A stretch of 64,000 nucleotides of DNA from Pseudomonas sp. PDM05 (GTDB lineage Bacteria > Pseudomonadota > Gammaproteobacteria > Pseudomonadales > Pseudomonadaceae), in contig NZ_JACVAC010000003.1 of assembly GCF_014851685.1 (NCBI RefSeq), forward strand, positions 248,001 through 312,000. Direction: 5' to 3'. Positions 36,813-46,114 of the stretch are shown piece by piece. Under the pieces are notes generated by a model, which saw only the letters and a list, made by a program, of their open reading frames with translations, was not told the origin of the DNA and did not search any database. The position numbers and the translations under genes are program-made. Each line of letters opens with the position of its first letter. Within the stretch, counting starts at the first letter, position 1.

Positions 36813-37475
36813 TCAGTTGCCCAACGCAAAGTTGGGCAATGCGCCCACCGGCTGGTTGAACTCATACGGGATCGACACCAGCCCCGCCTCACTGGCGCGC
36901 TGCACCACAAAATGCAGATGCGGCCCGCTGCTGTTGCCGGTATTGCCCGACAGCGCCAGCGGGCTGCCCACCGCGACCCGTTGCCCCACCCGAACGCTGA
37001 CCGAACCTTGCTTGAGGTGCAGGTACACGCCCTCGGTGCCGTCATCATGGCGCACCCGCACAAAATTCCCCGACGCATCGTTGCCACGTCCGGCCTGCTG
37101 GTTCTCGGTTTTCACCACCACGCCGCTGCGCGCCGCGATGATCGGCGTGCCTTCGGGCATGGCGATGTCCATGGCGTAGCGGCTTTTGGCGTCGGTATGG
37201 CTGAAGCTGCCGTTGGGCCCTTGGCTCAGACGGAACGGCCCACCGCGCCAGGGCAGCGGGTAGCGGTAGGCTTGCGACGAGTAAGTGGGCTTGGGTCTAT
37301 CGAGCACGGGCCGCTCGGGCTTGCGCTCCTGGATCACGAACGCCTGCGCCCCGGGGGTTTGCCGGTCGCTGTAAACCACGTTGCCGTTGGCATCGACGGA
37401 TTTGTAGACGGTCATGGCCTGGGCCGACATGGCAACCGTGGCCAGCCCGCAGCACAACAAGCAGCGCTTGAGCAT
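36813..37475 (-). CDS. Secreted M23 family metallopeptidase
   Basis: A 220-residue protein with a signal peptide (MLKRCLLCCGLATVAMSAQA), a DUF4124-like region (TVYKSVDANGNVVYSDRQTP, about 22-50), and an M23/LytM peptidase domain: HTDAKSRYAMDIAMPEGTPI, with the H and D that bind zinc, and the closing GPHLHFVVQ with the second metal-binding HxH. These enzymes cut peptide cross-links of peptidoglycan. The gene converges with the CBS-domain gene, 3 bp apart, so the two transcripts overlap at their ends. Confidence 0.9.
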   Translation of the reverse strand: MLKRCLLCCGLATVAMSAQAMTVYKSVDANGNVVYSDRQTPGAQAFVIQERKPERPVLDRPKPTYSSQAYRYPLPWRGGPFRLSQGPNGSFSHTDAKSRYAMDIAMPEGTPIIAARSGVVVKTENQQAGRGNDASGNFVRVRHDDGTEGVYLHLKQGSVSVRVGQRVAVGSPLALSGNTGNSSGPHLHFVVQRASEAGLVSIPYEFNQPVGALPNFALGN

Positions 37476-37552
37476 GGAGTGAACCTGCCGAGATGAAACG
37501 GCAGGCTAGCAAGGGATCATGACAACTCTGTATGCGGCAAAGCAGATCAACC

Positions 37553-37671
37553 GTGGGTGCGGGCTTGGTGGGAGCGGGCTTGCTCGCGAATGCGGTGGGT
37601 CAGTCGGCACATGCATCAACTGGTACACCGCATTCGCGAGCAAGCCCGCTCCCACACAAGCCCGCTCCCAC
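37553..37671. repeat. REP inverted pair with flanking partial copies
   Basis: A full pair (37568-37655) with partial GTGGGTGCGGGCTT at 37553-37566 and AAGCCCGCTCCCAC at 37658-37671 on the outside, so four units in nested arrangement. It fills most of the gap between the M23 peptidase and the response-regulator gene. Confidence 0.88.
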
Positions 37672-37695
37672 AATGTTCAGGTGTCGTGCCTAAGG

Positions 37696-38616
37696 TTACG
37701 CACCCGGCACAAAATGCTTCTGCGCGGTGCCGCGGGCGATCAGGCGGGAGATGTAATCGAGCTTCTGCGCGTCCTGGTCGATAAACCGGAAGGTCAGTTG
37801 CAGCCAGTCGCTGTCGGGCTTGGGCTCGTGAGCGACGATGGCGTGCAGGTAGCCGTTGAGGCGTGCGACTTCGGCGTTGTCGCCTTGCTCAAGGTCGAGC
37901 ACGGCGCTTTCCAATACCTGGGGCAGGACCTCACCGCGACGCACCACCAACAGCGCCTCCTTGATGCTCAGGCCCTTGATCACGCATTGCTGGGTGCCAC
38001 TGGACAGGCGCAACTGGCCCTGGCCGCGCCCAGCCGCCGGCGCGGCGGCCGCGGCAGGTGCCTGCACCGGCTGGCTGTTGAGCAGGCCTCGGTTCGCCGC
38101 AGGCGCGGGGGCGGCAGCCGCAACCGGCGCCGTGCGAGCGGCTTCGGGTTTGCCGCCGGTCAGGGCGCTCAGGGAGTCGTTGCCGAAAGCCGAGTTCATC
38201 TTGGTCGGTGCGCTGGCAACCAGGGCGTCGAGGCGGCCGACCTTGTGCAGGGCCTGCTTGACCTTGTTCAGCAACTGCTCGTTGGTGAACGGCTTGCTGA
38301 CATAGCCGGAAACCCCGGCCTGGATCGCCTGGACCACGTTTTCCTTGTCGCCACGGCTGGTCACCATCACGAACGGCATGGCTTTGAGATGAGGCTGTTC
38401 GCGGCACCAGGTCAACAGCTCAAGGCCGGACATCTCGGGCATTTCCCAGTCGCACAGCACCAGGTCGAACGTCTCGCGCATCAGGATGGTCTGGGCCTTC
38501 TTGCCGTTCACCGCATCTTCAAGCTTGATCCCAGGGAAGTAGTTGCGCAGGCACTTCTTCACCAGATCGCGGATAAACGAGGCGTCATCCACCACCAATA
38601 CACTGACTTTACTCAT
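37696..38616 (-). CDS. Orphan response regulator with a C-terminal PilZ-like domain
   Basis: A 306-residue protein. Residues 1-125 are a CheY-like receiver: VLVVDDASFIRDLVKKCL, LVLCDWEMPEMSG with the phospho-acceptor aspartate at about 57, and KPFTNEQLLNKV. An alanine/proline-rich linker (about 165-200) leads to a C-terminal region (GQLRLSSGTQQCVIKGLSIKEALLVVRRGE.. to WLQLTFRFID) that has the strand pattern of a PilZ domain but lacks a clear RxxxR motif. No partner kinase is adjacent. It corresponds to PA5364 by position. The output function is unknown. Confidence 0.75.
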   Translation of the reverse strand: MSKVSVLVVDDASFIRDLVKKCLRNYFPGIKLEDAVNGKKAQTILMRETFDLVLCDWEMPEMSGLELLTWCREQPHLKAMPFVMVTSRGDKENVVQAIQAGVSGYVSKPFTNEQLLNKVKQALHKVGRLDALVASAPTKMNSAFGNDSLSALTGGKPEAARTAPVAAAAPAPAANRGLLNSQPVQAPAAAAAPAAGRGQGQLRLSSGTQQCVIKGLSIKEALLVVRRGEVLPQVLESAVLDLEQGDNAEVARLNGYLHAIVAHEPKPDSDWLQLTFRFIDQDAQKLDYISRLIARGTAQKHFVPGA

Positions 38617-38734
38617 CGACCCTTCATCCTATAAAAACTTCGGCACGCAAGACGCCTGACTGGTGGCATTTTGCCAAAACTCGTTAGTCACAGCAGGACT
38701 TTATTACGCCTGCCGCGCAAAAAATTCAGAAGCC

Positions 38735-38768
38735 ACAAACGAAAACGCCCGGCCAATGGCCGGGCGTT
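38735..38768 (-). terminator. Intrinsic terminator downstream of phoU
   Basis: An 11-bp stem (AACGCCCGGCC, 38744-38754, pairing with 38758-38768, loop AAT) followed on the minus strand by TTTTCGTTTG. It lies 17 bases past the phoU stop. Confidence 0.85.
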
Positions 38769-38784
38769 AATTTCTCGGGCAACC

Positions 38785-39546
38785 TTACTTATCGTCAGAT
38801 TCGCCGGGAACATTAGGGATTTGATCGGTCGAGCCTTCAACTTCAGCCTTCATGCGCTTGAGCCCCATGTGCCGTACGTCGGTGCCGCGCACCAGGTAGA
38901 TCACCAGCTCCGAAATGTTGCGTGCGTGGTCGCCGATCCGCTCCAGCGAACGCAATACCCAGATAATGCTCAAGACCCGCGAGATAGAGCGCGGGTCTTC
39001 CATCATGTAGGTCGCCAGTTCACGCAGGGCGGTCTTGTATTCGCGGTCGATGATCTTGTCGTACTGGGCGACAGACAGCGCCAGCTCGGCGTCGAAACGG
39101 GCGAACGCGTCCAGTGCATCACGCACCATGTTGCGTACTTGGTCGCCAATGTGGCGCACTTCCACATAACCACGCGGCGCTTCGCCTTCTTCGCACAGCT
39201 GGATGGCACGACGGGCAATCTTGGTGGCTTCGTCGCCGATGCGCTCCAGGTCGATCACCGACTTGGAGATGCTGATGATCAAACGCAGGTCGGACGCCGC
39301 CGGCTGGCGACGGGCCAGAATGCGCAGGCATTCTTCGTCGATATTGCGTTCCATCTGGTTGATCTGGTCGTCGATCTCACGCACTTGCTGGGCCAGGCCC
39401 GAGTCGGCCTCGATCAGCGCGGTCACGGCGTCGTTGACTTGCTTCTCCACCAGACCGCCCATCGCCAGGAGGTGGCTGCGCACTTCCTCAAGCTCGGCGT
39501 TGAACTGCGCGGAGATGTGGTGGGTAAGGCCTTCCTTCGAAATCAT
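38785..39546 (-). CDS. phoU: Phosphate-signalling negative regulator PhoU
   Basis: A 253-residue PhoU: MISKEGLTHHISAQFNAELE and two three-helix repeats with the metal-binding E/D patterns (DLERIGDEATKIARRAI at about 88-105 and SLERIGDHARNISELVIYL at about 195-215). PhoU links the Pst transporter to PhoR, keeping the regulon off when phosphate is plentiful. The ATG at 39546 gives the family N-terminus; the longer frame extends into a repeat. Last gene of the pst set. Confidence 0.95.
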   Translation of the reverse strand: MISKEGLTHHISAQFNAELEEVRSHLLAMGGLVEKQVNDAVTALIEADSGLAQQVREIDDQINQMERNIDEECLRILARRQPAASDLRLIISISKSVIDLERIGDEATKIARRAIQLCEEGEAPRGYVEVRHIGDQVRNMVRDALDAFARFDAELALSVAQYDKIIDREYKTALRELATYMMEDPRSISRVLSIIWVLRSLERIGDHARNISELVIYLVRGTDVRHMGLKRMKAEVEGSTDQIPNVPGESDDK

Positions 39547-39562
39547 GGTTTTGCTCCGCAAA

Positions 39563-39653
39563 AGCTGTAAGCCGCAAGCTACAAGCTGCAAGCTGATGTG
39601 TGTCGTTAATCAAACTGCTTTTACTTGCCGCTTGAAACTTGCGGCTTGCAGCT
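39563..39653. repeat. Second-family inverted repeat between pstB and phoU
   Basis: A 24-base imperfect inverted repeat: 39563-39586 (AGCTGTAAGCCGCAAGC...) pairs with 39630-39653 at 21 of 24 positions. Related to the element between phoB and phoR (33768-33836). Confidence 0.8.
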
Positions 39654-39660
39654 GCCCCAA

Positions 39661-40494
39661 CTAGCCGTAGCGACCGGTGATGTAGTCTTCGGTCTGCTTC
39701 TTCGCCGGATTGGTGAACAGGGTATCGGTATCGCCGAATTCCACCAACTTGCCCATGTACATGAATGCGGTGTAGTCGGAAACCCGCGCCGCCTGTTGCA
39801 TGTTGTGGGTCACGATGACGATGGTGAACTTGGATTTGAGCTCGTAGATCAGCTCTTCGACTTTCAGCGTCGAGATCGGGTCGAGTGCCGAGCACGGTTC
39901 GTCGAGCAGCAGCACTTCCGGCTCCACGGCGATGGTCCGTGCGATCACCAGACGTTGCTGCTGGCCGCCAGACAGGCCGAGTGCCGAATCGTGCAGGCGG
40001 TCCTTGACCTCATCCCACAGCGCAGCGCCCTTGAGGGCCCACTCAACCGCTTCGTCGAGGATGCGTTTTTTGTTGATGCCCTGGATACGCAGGCCGTAGA
40101 CCACGTTTTCGTAGATGGTCTTGGGGAACGGGTTGGGCTTCTGGAACACCATGCCCACGCGACGACGCAGCTCGGCCACATCCTCGCCCTTGCGATAGAT
40201 GTTGCTGCCGTAGAGGTTGATGGCGCCGTCGACGCGGCAACCGTCCACCAGGTCGTTCATGCGGTTGAAGGTGCGCAGCAGCGTGGACTTGCCGCAGCCC
40301 GACGGGCCGATGAAGGCGGTCACGCGCTGCTTGGGGATGTTCATGCTGACGTCGAACAGCGCCTGCTTCTCACCGTAGTACAGGCTCAGGCCCGGTACTT
40401 CGATGGCCACGGTTTCCTGGGCCAGGCTCAGGCTCTGCTTGTCGCGACCCAGGGCAGACATGTTGATGCCGTGGGAATGGGTTTCGTGTTGCAT
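39661..40494 (-). CDS. pstB: Phosphate ABC transporter ATP-binding protein PstB
   Basis: A 277-residue ABC ATPase with Walker [10 protein letters not shown], the signature [16 protein letters not shown], Walker [13 protein letters not shown] and an H-loop ([11 protein letters not shown]). The sequence [20 protein letters not shown] is specific to PstB. It powers high-affinity phosphate import with PstA and PstC. It is separated from pstA by a REP pair and from phoU by the second repeat family. Confidence 0.97.
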   Translation of the reverse strand: MQHETHSHGINMSALGRDKQSLSLAQETVAIEVPGLSLYYGEKQALFDVSMNIPKQRVTAFIGPSGCGKSTLLRTFNRMNDLVDGCRVDGAINLYGSNIYRKGEDVAELRRRVGMVFQKPNPFPKTIYENVVYGLRIQGINKKRILDEAVEWALKGAALWDEVKDRLHDSALGLSGGQQQRLVIARTIAVEPEVLLLDEPCSALDPISTLKVEELIYELKSKFTIVIVTHNMQQAARVSDYTAFMYMGKLVEFGDTDTLFTNPAKKQTEDYITGRYG

Positions 40495-40577
40495 GGGATG
40501 CTCCCTGTGCTACCAATTCGTTGTGTTGAGCCACCTGTGGCGGCCTACTCAAAAATCTGTGTGCTACGCGGTCCAGT

Positions 40578-40664
40578 GTGGGAGCGGGCTTGCTCGCGAA
40601 TGCGGTGTGTCAGCCAGCACATGTGTTTCTGATACACCGCATTCGCGAGCAAGCCCGCTCCCAC
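40578..40664. repeat. REP inverted pair between pstA and pstB
   Basis: GTGGGAGCGGGCTTGCTCGC starts at 40578 and its reverse complement ends at 40664. It lies within a run of co-directional pst genes. Confidence 0.9.
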
Positions 40665-40686
40665 ATTGGGTCCGCGTTCACTCCAA

Positions 40687-42357
40687 TTAGCTATCCAACG
40701 CTTTGTATTTTTCGCGCAGGTGGTTACGAATCCACACCGCCGACAAGTTCAGCGTGGCGATCACCAGCACCAGCAGCAAGGCGGTGGCGTACACCAGTGG
40801 CCGTGCCGCTTCGACGTTGGGGCTCTGGAAGCCGACGTCGTAGATATGGAAACCCAGGTGCATGATCTTCTGGTCCAGGTGCAGGTACGGGTAGTTGCCA
40901 TCCAGCGGCAGCGACGGCGCCAGTTTCACTACCCCTACCAGCATCAGCGGCGCCACTTCACCGGCGGCGCGGGCCACGGCGAGGATCATGCCGGTCATCA
41001 TCGCCGGGCTGGCCATCGGCAGTACGATCTTCCACAGCGTTTCCGCCTTGGTCGCGCCGAGTGCCAGGGAACCTTCACGCACGGTGCGGGGAATCCGCGC
41101 CAGGCCTTCTTCGGTGGCCACGATCACCACCGGCACCGCCAGCAGTGCCAGGGTCAGCGAGGCCCACAACAGGCCCGGCGTACCAAAGGTCGGGGCCGGC
41201 AGGGCTTCGGCGAAGAACAGGCGGTCTACCGAACCACCCAGTACATACACGAAGAAGCCCAGGCCGAACACGCCGTAGACGATGGCCGGTACGCCGGCCA
41301 GGTTGTTCACGGCGATGCGGATGATGCGGGTCAGCGCGTTCTGCTTGGCGTATTCACGCAGGTAAACCGCCGCCAGTACGCCGAACGGCGTCACGATCAT
41401 CGCCATGATCAGGGTCATCATCACGGTGCCGAAGATCGCCGGGAAGATCCCGCCTTCGGTGTTGGCTTCCCGCGGGTCATCGCTGAGGAATTCCCAGACC
41501 TTGCTGAAGTAGAAGCCGATCTTGGTAAAGGTGCCCATGGCGTTCGGCTGATAGGCATGCACCACTTTGCCGATGCCGATCTCGACTTCCTTGCCGTTGC
41601 CATCACGGGCGGTCAGCGCGTCACGGTTGAACTGGGTATGCAGGTCGGCCAGGCGCGCTTCGATGTCTTGGTAGCGGGCATTCAGCTCGGCGCGGTCGGC
41701 AGCCATGTCGGCCTGGGCGGCAGCATCAAGCTTGCCTTCCAGTTCCAGCTTGCGACCGTGCAGGCGGATGCGTTCCAGACCGGCGTTGATCGCGCCGATG
41801 TCGGTTTTTTCCAGGCTCTTGAGCTGGGCAGCCAACTTGTTCACGCGGTCAACGCGGGCTTGCAACTCCGGCCACGCAGCCTCGCCTTCGGCGATGATCT
41901 TGCCATCTTGCTTGACGTTGACCAGGGTGCCGTAGAAGTTACCCCACTCACGGCGCTCGATGGCCATCAGCTCGACCGGCTTGGTCTGGTCCTTGAGCCA
42001 CTCGCCGACGATCCAGGTGAAGTCGTTGCCGTTCAAGTCCCGGTTGCCGACCTTGATCAGCTCGCGGGTCATGAATTCCGGGCCTTGTTCCGGCACGGGC
42101 AGGCCAGCGCTTTTGAGGCGCTCGCGCGGCACTTCTTCTTTCTGCACCACTTCGCCGATGACGATGTGGTTTGCCTGGCCCGGTACGCTGTAGTTGGCCT
42201 GGATCAGGTCAGCCGGCCAGAAGTGGCCCAAACCACGCACCGCAATCACAGCCAGCAAACCAATGGTCATGATGACCGCGATGGACACCGCGCCACCGCT
42301 GATCCAGACGCCTGGGGCGCCGCTCTTGAACCATCCATTCAGGGAGTTCTGTTTCAC
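40687..42357 (-). CDS. pstA: Phosphate ABC transporter permease PstA (extended Pseudomonas form)
   Basis: A 556-residue permease, against roughly 300 in E. coli. One transmembrane helix lies near residues 19-40, then about 250 residues of charged, partly coiled-coil sequence (for example LAAQLKSLEKTDIGAINAGLERIRL), then the usual PstA core of five or six helices with the ABC permease motif EGLARIPRTVREGSLALGATKAETLWK. It starts with GTG at 42357. The pstC stop lies 15 bp upstream, so the two permeases are co-transcribed. The insertion presumably lies in the periplasm. Confidence 0.93.
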   Translation of the reverse strand: MKQNSLNGWFKSGAPGVWISGGAVSIAVIMTIGLLAVIAVRGLGHFWPADLIQANYSVPGQANHIVIGEVVQKEEVPRERLKSAGLPVPEQGPEFMTRELIKVGNRDLNGNDFTWIVGEWLKDQTKPVELMAIERREWGNFYGTLVNVKQDGKIIAEGEAAWPELQARVDRVNKLAAQLKSLEKTDIGAINAGLERIRLHGRKLELEGKLDAAAQADMAADRAELNARYQDIEARLADLHTQFNRDALTARDGNGKEVEIGIGKVVHAYQPNAMGTFTKIGFYFSKVWEFLSDDPREANTEGGIFPAIFGTVMMTLIMAMIVTPFGVLAAVYLREYAKQNALTRIIRIAVNNLAGVPAIVYGVFGLGFFVYVLGGSVDRLFFAEALPAPTFGTPGLLWASLTLALLAVPVVIVATEEGLARIPRTVREGSLALGATKAETLWKIVLPMASPAMMTGMILAVARAAGEVAPLMLVGVVKLAPSLPLDGNYPYLHLDQKIMHLGFHIYDVGFQSPNVEAARPLVYATALLLVLVIATLNLSAVWIRNHLREKYKALDS

Positions 42358-42372
42358 AGACTTCTACCTTTC

Positions 42373-44658
42373 TTAAAGCGACGAGTATTTCTTGCGCAGA
42401 CGCTGACGGATCAGCTCGGCGAGGGTGTTCATGATGAAGGTGAATAGCAGCAGCACCAGCGCCGAGAGGAACAGCACGCGGTAGTGACTGCCGCCCACTT
42501 CCGACTCGGGCATTTCCACCGCGACGTTCGCCGCCAGCGTGCGCAGGCCTTCGAACAGGTTCATCTCCATCACCGGGGTGTTCCCGGTGGCCATCAGCAC
42601 GATCATGGTCTCGCCGACGGCGCGGCCCATGCCGATCATCAGGGCCGAGAAGATGCCCGGGCTGGCGGTCAGGATCACTACGCGGGTCATGGTCTGCCAC
42701 GGCGTGGCACCCAGGGCCAGCGAGCCCAGGGTCAGGCCACGCGGTACGCTGAACACGGCGTCTTCGGCGATGGAATAGATGTTCGGGATCACCGCGAAAC
42801 CCATGGCCAGGCCGACTACCAGGGCGTTGCGCTGGTCGTAGGTGATGCCCAGGTCGTGGGAGATCCACATGCGCATGTCGCCGCCGAAGAACCAGGTTTC
42901 CAGGTACGGGCTCATGTACAGCGAGAGCCAGCCCACGAACAGGATCACCGGGATCAGGATCGCGCTTTCCCAGCCATCGGGAACGCGCAGGCGGATCGAC
43001 TCAGGCAAGCGGCTGAAGATGAAGCCGGCCACCAGGATGCCAATCGGCAGCAGCATCAACAGGCTGAAAATCCCCGGCAGATGCCCTTCGACATACGGCG
43101 CCAGGAACAGGCCGGCGAAGAAGCCGAGGATCACCGTCGGCATCGCTTCCATCAGTTCGATCACCGGCTTGACCTTGCGGCGCAGGCTCGGGGCCATGAA
43201 GTAAGCGGTGTAGATCGCCGCGGCGACAGCCAGTGGCGCGGCCAGCAACATGGCGTAGAACGCCGCCTTCAGCGTACCGAAGGTCAGTGGCGCCAGGCTC
43301 ATCTTGGGTTCGAAGTCGGTGTTGGCGGCGGTCGATTGCCAGACGTATTTAGGCTCGTCGTAGTTCTCGTACCAGACTTTGCTCCACAACGCGCTCCACG
43401 AAACTTCCGGGTGCGGGTTGTCCAGCGCCAGCGGTTGCAGCTTGCCACCGGCTTCCACGATCACGCGGTTGGCCCGTGGCGACAAGCCGAACACGCCCTG
43501 GGCGTCGACCACTTGATCCACCAGCAAGGTGCGGTGAGCGGTGCTGTGGAACACACCGAACTTGCCGGAAGCATCCAGGGCGGTGAAGCCTTTGCGACGT
43601 TCTTCGGCGGTGATTTCAACAACCGGCGCCGTGCCCATCTGGAAGGTGCGGATCTGCTTCAGACGCTGCTCGCCATCCGGGTCGCGGGCCATGAACCACT
43701 GGGCCAGGCCGCCCTTTGAGTTACCGACGATCAGCGAGATACCGCCAACCAGCTGGGTGCTGGCGGTGATTTCGGCGGTGCCATCTTCCAACAATTTGTA
43801 GCGACCGTTGAGGCTCTTGTCGCGCAGGCTGAACACATCGGCCAGGGCGCGACCGTTGATCACGTACAGCCACTGTTGCCGTGGGTCGATGAAGATCGCC
43901 TTCACCGGCTCGGTCATTTGCGGCAGCTCGATACGCTTCTGCTCGCTGGTGACTTCGCCGGTCATCATGTTTTCTTCGCGGCTCAGGGACAGCACGTTCA
44001 GGTGCGAACCGGCGGAACCGGCGACCACCAGGGACGAATCCGTAGCGTTGAGCGCAACGTGCTCCAGTGGGCGACCGGCGTCATCCAGGACGATCGGCGT
44101 TTCACCGTAGGGGTATTCAATCGCAGGCGTAATCGTCTTCTTGCCGTCCGGGTAGGACACCTTATAGGTGTGGCGGAATACCAGGGACTGGCCATTGGAC
44201 AAACCAAGGATCACCAGTGGGCTGCCCGGTTGGTCTTCACCAATGGAAGCAACGCTTGTACCGGCTGGCAGCGGCAGGTCGACACGCTTGAGTTCGGCGC
44301 CGTTTTCGACATTGAAGAACAGTGCCTGGCCCTTGTCGGAAACCCGCATGGCGACCTGGTTCTGCTCTTCGAGGGAGATCATCAACGGTTTGCCGGCGTC
44401 CTGCATCCAGGCGGGCGTCAAGGCGTCTTCCTTGGTCAGCGAGGCGCCCTGGAACAACGGCGCGACCACGTAGGCGAGGAAGAAGAAGATCAGGGTGATA
44501 GCGCCGAGGACGGCGAGGCCGCCGATCAACACGTACCAACGGGTCAGGCGATCTTTGAGCGCGCGAATGCGGCGCTTGCGTTGCAGCTCAGGCGTATTGA
44601 AATCAATGCGCTTGGGAGGAGAAGTCGTCGTCATGGTGGAATTGGCCAGATCATTCAT
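42373..44658 (-). CDS. pstC: Phosphate ABC transporter permease PstC (extended Pseudomonas form)
   Basis: A 761-residue permease, more than twice the E. coli length. The first helix (VLIGGLAVLGAITLIFFFLAYVV) lies near residues 47-70; about 380 residues with beta-rich, WD-like stretches (SLVVAGSAGSHLNVLSLS, WLYVINGRALADVF) follow, then a standard permease core (IELMEAMPTVILGFFAGLFLAPYVE to the PRGLTLGSLALGATPWQTMTRVV loop). The ATG at 44658 is preceded by AGGGTG; a GTG two codons upstream is the alternative. A Pho box lies immediately upstream. Confidence 0.92.
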   Translation of the reverse strand: MNDLANSTMTTTSPPKRIDFNTPELQRKRRIRALKDRLTRWYVLIGGLAVLGAITLIFFFLAYVVAPLFQGASLTKEDALTPAWMQDAGKPLMISLEEQNQVAMRVSDKGQALFFNVENGAELKRVDLPLPAGTSVASIGEDQPGSPLVILGLSNGQSLVFRHTYKVSYPDGKKTITPAIEYPYGETPIVLDDAGRPLEHVALNATDSSLVVAGSAGSHLNVLSLSREENMMTGEVTSEQKRIELPQMTEPVKAIFIDPRQQWLYVINGRALADVFSLRDKSLNGRYKLLEDGTAEITASTQLVGGISLIVGNSKGGLAQWFMARDPDGEQRLKQIRTFQMGTAPVVEITAEERRKGFTALDASGKFGVFHSTAHRTLLVDQVVDAQGVFGLSPRANRVIVEAGGKLQPLALDNPHPEVSWSALWSKVWYENYDEPKYVWQSTAANTDFEPKMSLAPLTFGTLKAAFYAMLLAAPLAVAAAIYTAYFMAPSLRRKVKPVIELMEAMPTVILGFFAGLFLAPYVEGHLPGIFSLLMLLPIGILVAGFIFSRLPESIRLRVPDGWESAILIPVILFVGWLSLYMSPYLETWFFGGDMRMWISHDLGITYDQRNALVVGLAMGFAVIPNIYSIAEDAVFSVPRGLTLGSLALGATPWQTMTRVVILTASPGIFSALMIGMGRAVGETMIVLMATGNTPVMEMNLFEGLRTLAANVAVEMPESEVGGSHYRVLFLSALVLLLFTFIMNTLAELIRQRLRKKYSSL

Positions 44659-44680
44659 GCGCACACCCTAGCGATCCTGT

Positions 44681-44698
44681 ATGACAGAAAGATGACAA
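44681..44698 (-). promoter_or_regulatory. Pho box upstream of pstC
   Basis: On the minus strand TTGTCAT-CTTT-CTGTCAT matches the PhoB direct repeat at 6/7 and 7/7. It lies only 23 bases before the pstC start, implying a very short leader or a start slightly further downstream. Confidence 0.75.
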
Positions 44699-44777
44699 TG
44701 CAGTGACGCAAGAAATCCGCCGCGTAGCAGAGCTGGCAGCGGACTGAAAATTAGGAGGTGTAGACCGGTTTGCTTCT

Positions 44778-44864
44778 GTGGGAGCGGGCTTGCTCGCGAA
44801 GGCGGCGTGTCATTCAACACAGTGGCGACTGATACACCGCCTTCGCGAGCAAGCCCGCTCCCAC
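44778..44864. repeat. REP inverted pair between pstS and pstC
   Basis: GTGGGAGCGGGCTTGCTCGC starts at 44778 and its reverse complement ends at 44864. It follows the pstS stop by about 30 bases and may protect the pstS mRNA 3' end. Confidence 0.9.
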
Positions 44865-44895
44865 AGGGCCCGCTGCTACACCAGGTATTGCAGGC

Positions 44896-45882
44896 TTACT
44901 TGGCGCCTTCTTTCAAACCCAGGTCAGCCAGGGCCTTGGCGGCAACTTTGGCTGGCAGTGGGATGTAGCCGTCTTTCACGACAACTTCCTGGCCCTGTTT
45001 GGACAGCACCAGTTTCACGAACTCGGCTTCCAGCGGAGCCAGAGGCTTGTTCGGGGCTTTGTTGACGTAAACGTAGAGGAAACGCGACAGCGGGTATTTG
45101 CCGTTCAGGGCGTTTTCTTCGCTGTCTTCGATGAAGTCAGTGCTGCCTTTTTTAGCCAGGGCAACGGTCTTCACGCTTGCAGTCTTGTAGCCGATGCCCG
45201 AGTAACCGATGCCGTTCAGCGAGGAGCTGATCGACTGCACGACCGAAGCCGAGCCTGGTTGTTCGTTCACGTTTGGCTTGTAGTCGCCTTTGCACAGGGC
45301 TTCTTCTTTGAAGTAGCCGTAAGTGCCGGATACCGAGTTACGACCGAACAGTTGCACTGGCTTGTTGGCCAGGTCGCCAGTCACACCCAGGTCGCCCCAG
45401 GTTTTTACGTCAGCTTTGCCGCCGCACAGACGAGTCGAGGAGAAGATCGCGTCGACTTGTTCCATGGTCAGGTGCTGAATCGGGTTGTCCTTGTGTACGA
45501 ATACAGCCAGGGCGTCCACGGCAACCGGAATAGCGGTTGGCTTGTAGCCGTACTTCTGCTCGAAGGCAGCCAGTTCGGTGTCCTTCATCTTGCGGCTCAT
45601 CGGGCCCAGGTTGGAGGTGCCTTCAGTCAACGCAGGTGGCGCGGTGGCGGAGCCAGCGGCCTGAATCTGGATGTTTACGTTCGGGTATTCTTTTTTGTAG
45701 GACTCAGCCCACAGGGTCATCAGGTTGGCCAGGGTGTCAGAACCAACGCTGGACAAGTTGCCCGACACACCGGTGGTCTTGGTGTAGCTCGGGATAGCTG
45801 GGTCAACAGCGGCGAATGCGTTAGCAGTCGCAACGCCAGCAGCGACAAATGTCATAGCCGCCATCAAACGCTTCAGTTTCAT
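44896..45882 (-). CDS. pstS: Phosphate ABC transporter periplasmic binding protein PstS
   Basis: A 328-residue periplasmic phosphate-binding protein with signal peptide [22 protein letters not shown]. The mature part has [17 protein letters not shown], the phosphate-loop motif [25 protein letters not shown], and [21 protein letters not shown]. It is the first gene of the pst set and has its own Pho box 79 bases upstream. The REP pair after its stop separates it from pstC, which has a separate Pho box. Confidence 0.95.
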   Translation of the reverse strand: MKLKRLMAAMTFVAAGVATANAFAAVDPAIPSYTKTTGVSGNLSSVGSDTLANLMTLWAESYKKEYPNVNIQIQAAGSATAPPALTEGTSNLGPMSRKMKDTELAAFEQKYGYKPTAIPVAVDALAVFVHKDNPIQHLTMEQVDAIFSSTRLCGGKADVKTWGDLGVTGDLANKPVQLFGRNSVSGTYGYFKEEALCKGDYKPNVNEQPGSASVVQSISSSLNGIGYSGIGYKTASVKTVALAKKGSTDFIEDSEENALNGKYPLSRFLYVYVNKAPNKPLAPLEAEFVKLVLSKQGQEVVVKDGYIPLPAKVAAKALADLGLKEGAK

Positions 45883-45960
45883 GCCTTACTCCTAGCAGAT
45901 AGGGATAGTTGGATCGGGGCCAAGTATCGGTAGGCCGTGTGAACACTCTATGTCTGGAAT

Positions 45961-45978
45961 ATGACAATTAGATGAAAG
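45961..45978 (-). promoter_or_regulatory. Pho box upstream of pstS
   Basis: On the minus strand CTTTCAT-CTAA-TTGTCAT matches the PhoB repeat at 6/7 and 6/7. A weak -10 candidate (CATAGA) lies about 8 bases downstream, and the pstS ATG is 79 bases away. Confidence 0.75.
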
Positions 45979-46071
45979 GCCAGTATTGGCTTTAAACGCG
46001 GCTAAACGGGGAAAGGTCGAGAATACGGGGGGTTGGGCAACAACGGGGGTGGTTCAGAAATACTCTGTAAT

Positions 46072-46104
46072 GTGATCGTTCCTACATTGCATAGGAACGA
46101 TCAC
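46072..46104. repeat. 13-bp perfect hairpin between pstS promoter and the transporter gene end
   Basis: GTGATCGTTCCTA (46072-46084) and its exact complement (46092-46104) with loop CATTGCA. It lies 10 bases past the stop of the leftward transporter gene and may help end that transcript, although no T-run follows. Confidence 0.6.
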
Positions 46105-46114
46105 TCTCAAGCGC

